Shown here: positions 13,753 through 15,194 of the stretch, one piece after another
Layout: the number at the start of each line of letters is the position of its first letter
Numbering within the stretch: the first letter of the stretch is position 1
From: Pseudomonadota bacterium
GTDB taxonomy: Bacteria; Pseudomonadota; Gammaproteobacteria; Burkholderiales; Burkholderiaceae_C
Length of the DNA stretch: 15,194 nucleotides
Direction of reading: 5' to 3'
NCBI GenBank assembly: GCA_023435325.1
Contig: JAEYRT010000308.1
Coordinates: forward strand, 1 to 15,194
The notes under the pieces: model-generated
What the model was told of the DNA's origin: nothing
The model's database searches: none
The model's input: the letters and a program-made list of their open reading frames with translations, nothing else
Translations under genes and position numbers: made by a program

Positions 13753-14822
13753 AGAGCCTGATCCAGTATCAAACCTACCTCAGGTGACCGGCTCTCGTAC
13801 GTTGCCAGCTCCTCTTTGTGAAGCACAAACGGTGCATCAAAGCGCTCACATTCCTGCTCCAGCCAATCGGCCACCAGGCTTTGCTTGGTCAGCACACGCA
13901 CGCTTTGAAAGGCCGTTTCCGCTTCGGGGTAGCGGCGGCGCATGAGGTTGAGCCATTGCTTCAGGCGCCCTGCACGCTGGTTGGGCGCCAGATCGCGGCA
14001 CACCAGCAGCCAGAAGCGCTGCAGGTGTGGCAGCATCTGCGCCCATGTCACGGCAGGCGGCAGCACTGTAGATGAAAGCTGCGAAGTCGCGGCACCACCG
14101 GCCAGGGCGGCGCGCAAGGCCAGTGCCAGGCCCGGATCGGCCACGCTGCCGCGGCCCAGCATGAGATCGCTACAGCCCGACTGTTCACGACAGCGCAGGG
14201 CATCCTGCACGGACCAGATCTCGCCATTGGCCACGACCGGCACTTTGACGATGGACGTGATTTCCGGAATCAGTTCCCAGTACGCAGGCGGGCGATAGCC
14301 TTCCACCTTGGTGCGCGCATGCACGACCAGTTCGCAGGCGCCGTTTTCCACCATGGCCAGCGCACATTCGCGCATCAGGCTCTTGTCATTGAAACCCATG
14401 CGCATCTTGGCCGACACCGGCAGATGGGCTGGCACGGCCTTGCGCACGGCAGCCACCAGTTTAGCAATGGACTCCGGATCCTGCAGCATGGAAGCGCCAC
14501 CGCCATGGCGATTCACCGTCTTGGCCGGGCAGCCAAAGTTCAGGTCGATCCCTTCGGGATTCAGGCGCGCCAGATTCGCCGCATTCTGCGCCATGTAGTC
14601 AGGGTCCGACCCCAGCAGCTGCGCGCGCACCGGCACACCGGCCAGGGTCTTGCTGCCATTGAGCAACTCCGGCATATAGGCCAGAAACACACGGTCCGGC
14701 AGGATGGAGCCACTGACGCGAATGAACTCGGACACGCAGCGATCCACGCCCCCCACACGGGTGAGCACATCGCGCAAAACAAAATCAAGCAAGCCCTCCA
14801 TCGGGGCCAAAAGCAATCGCAT
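13746..14822 (-). CDS. dusC: tRNA-dihydrouridine synthase, DusC type
   Basis: An FMN enzyme that reduces a uridine of tRNA to dihydrouridine; DusC acts on U16 in the D loop. The 358-residue product starts MRLLLAPMEGLLDFVLRDVL, the usual Dus N-terminus. The catalytic Cys98 is in GIDLNFGCPAKTVNRHGGGA. NGEIWSVQDALRC and SDLMLGRGSVADPGLA are typical of the DusC branch. It is somewhat longer than the roughly 315 residues of E. coli DusC, with an extra C-terminal stretch after about residue 325. The start at 14822 matches the conserved N-terminus, with only a weak GAAGAC upstream. It is convergent with the phospholipase D gene and divergent from the partial gene at the right edge. DusA is less likely because of the branch motifs. 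Confidence 0.92.
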   Translation of the reverse strand: MRLLLAPMEGLLDFVLRDVLTRVGGVDRCVSEFIRVSGSILPDRVFLAYMPELLNGSKTLAGVPVRAQLLGSDPDYMAQNAANLARLNPEGIDLNFGCPAKTVNRHGGGASMLQDPESIAKLVAAVRKAVPAHLPVSAKMRMGFNDKSLMRECALAMVENGACELVVHARTKVEGYRPPAYWELIPEITSIVKVPVVANGEIWSVQDALRCREQSGCSDLMLGRGSVADPGLALALRAALAGGAATSQLSSTVLPPAVTWAQMLPHLQRFWLLVCRDLAPNQRAGRLKQWLNLMRRRYPEAETAFQSVRVLTKQSLVADWLEQECERFDAPFVLHKEELATYESRSPEVGLILDQALH

Positions 14823-14910
14823 GAGAGTCTTCGTGGCATCGCACCAGGGCCATGCCTATGTCATGAAACAGGCTGCACGCGTCTGAAAGGCAGCGCCTGC
14901 AGCTCCTTCA

Positions 14911-15194
14911 ATGGATATCTCCATCGCTGGAACCATTTCGGATTGTCGCAAGCCGCCAGGTGTTTTGCTGCAGCTTCACAGGGATGTCACACGATTGGGT
15001 TGCAATCCGGGCATGTTTTTGCAACGCACCGACAAAGCCCAACAGGAACTGCTGCCCGGCCAGCGGCAGCTGAGCCTGCGCGAACATTCTTTGTTGCTGT
15101 TGGCCGAAAACATGCCCCGCGCCCAATTGGAGCAGATGTACCACGGCCAGGGGCAACTGCTGGTGCAGCGACTGCTGGCAGCCGGGTATCTGGC
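14911..15194 (+). CDS. Hypothetical protein, partial (runs off the right edge)
   Basis: An open frame of 94 codons with no stop before the window end. The first ATG after the in-frame stop at 14884 is at 14911; a second in-frame ATG at 15013 begins MFLQRTDKAQQELLPGQRQL. The later part, LSLREHSLLLLAENMPRAQL, then a short gap and LLVQRLLAAGYL, follows a pattern of helices seen in small winged-helix-like domains of uncharacterised Burkholderiales proteins. I do not recognise a named family. Neither start has a good ribosome site. It is divergent from dusC, with 88 bp between them. The overlapping minus-strand frame at 14908-15156 is less protein-like. Confidence 0.6.
   Translation, partial: MDISIAGTISDCRKPPGVLLQLHRDVTRLGCNPGMFLQRTDKAQQELLPGQRQLSLREHSLLLLAENMPRAQLEQMYHGQGQLLVQRLLAAGYL

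Noticed and set aside
1..15194. CRISPR array, insertion sequence, integrase or att site
   Set aside because: I looked for regularly spaced repeats, transposase motifs and long terminal inverted repeats and saw none. The tRNA-Leu is not flanked by an integrase or a repeat of its 3' end within the window.

Overview
The window reads as ordinary chromosomal DNA of a betaproteobacterium, most likely family Comamonadaceae (Comamonas/Acidovorax/Delftia type). This rests on the order rpsO-pnp-tpiA-secG-tRNA-Leu-nuoABCD, the protein sequences, and two copies of a short T-rich GATAGC(T/A)GC(T/C)AGCGC intergenic repeat that I remember from that family. The genus is inference.

Left half, all on the minus strand (about 1-7230), read from high to low coordinates: rpsO (ribosomal protein S15), an intercistronic terminator, pnp (PNPase with a Gln8 C-terminus), a strong terminator, tpiA, secG, tRNA-Leu(GAG), then the respiratory complex I genes nuoA, nuoB, nuoC and nuoD. 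nuoD is complete except for the last base of its stop codon, which probably overlaps the nuoE start. This is housekeeping DNA: translation and RNA decay, glycolysis, the Sec translocon, and NADH oxidation.

Middle, plus strand (7497-10700): five tightly packed genes for type IV pilus minor pilins, fimT/gspH-like, pilV-like, pilW-like, pilX-like and pilE-like. Each has a prepilin leader ending in Gly and a hydrophobic N-terminal helix. They overlap or abut, so they are probably one operon that primes pilus assembly. The large adhesin gene pilY1, often found between pilX and pilE in related clusters, is absent: only 12 bp separate the two genes. The 383 bp between rpsO and the pilin genes holds a plausible rpsO promoter and leader, and a minus-strand terminator with no obvious gene to terminate.

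Right part: ribD (riboflavin synthesis) and a phospholipase D/cardiolipin synthase-like lipoprotein follow on the plus strand. They converge on a minus-strand dusC-type tRNA-dihydrouridine synthase. Divergent from dusC, a plus-strand gene of unknown function runs off the right edge.

I found no CRISPR array, insertion sequence, prophage or clear new system. The points most worth a second look are the pilY1-less minor pilin cluster with its atypical pilX product, the orphan terminator beside the rpsO leader, the palindrome over the tpiA translation start region, and the repeat copies.
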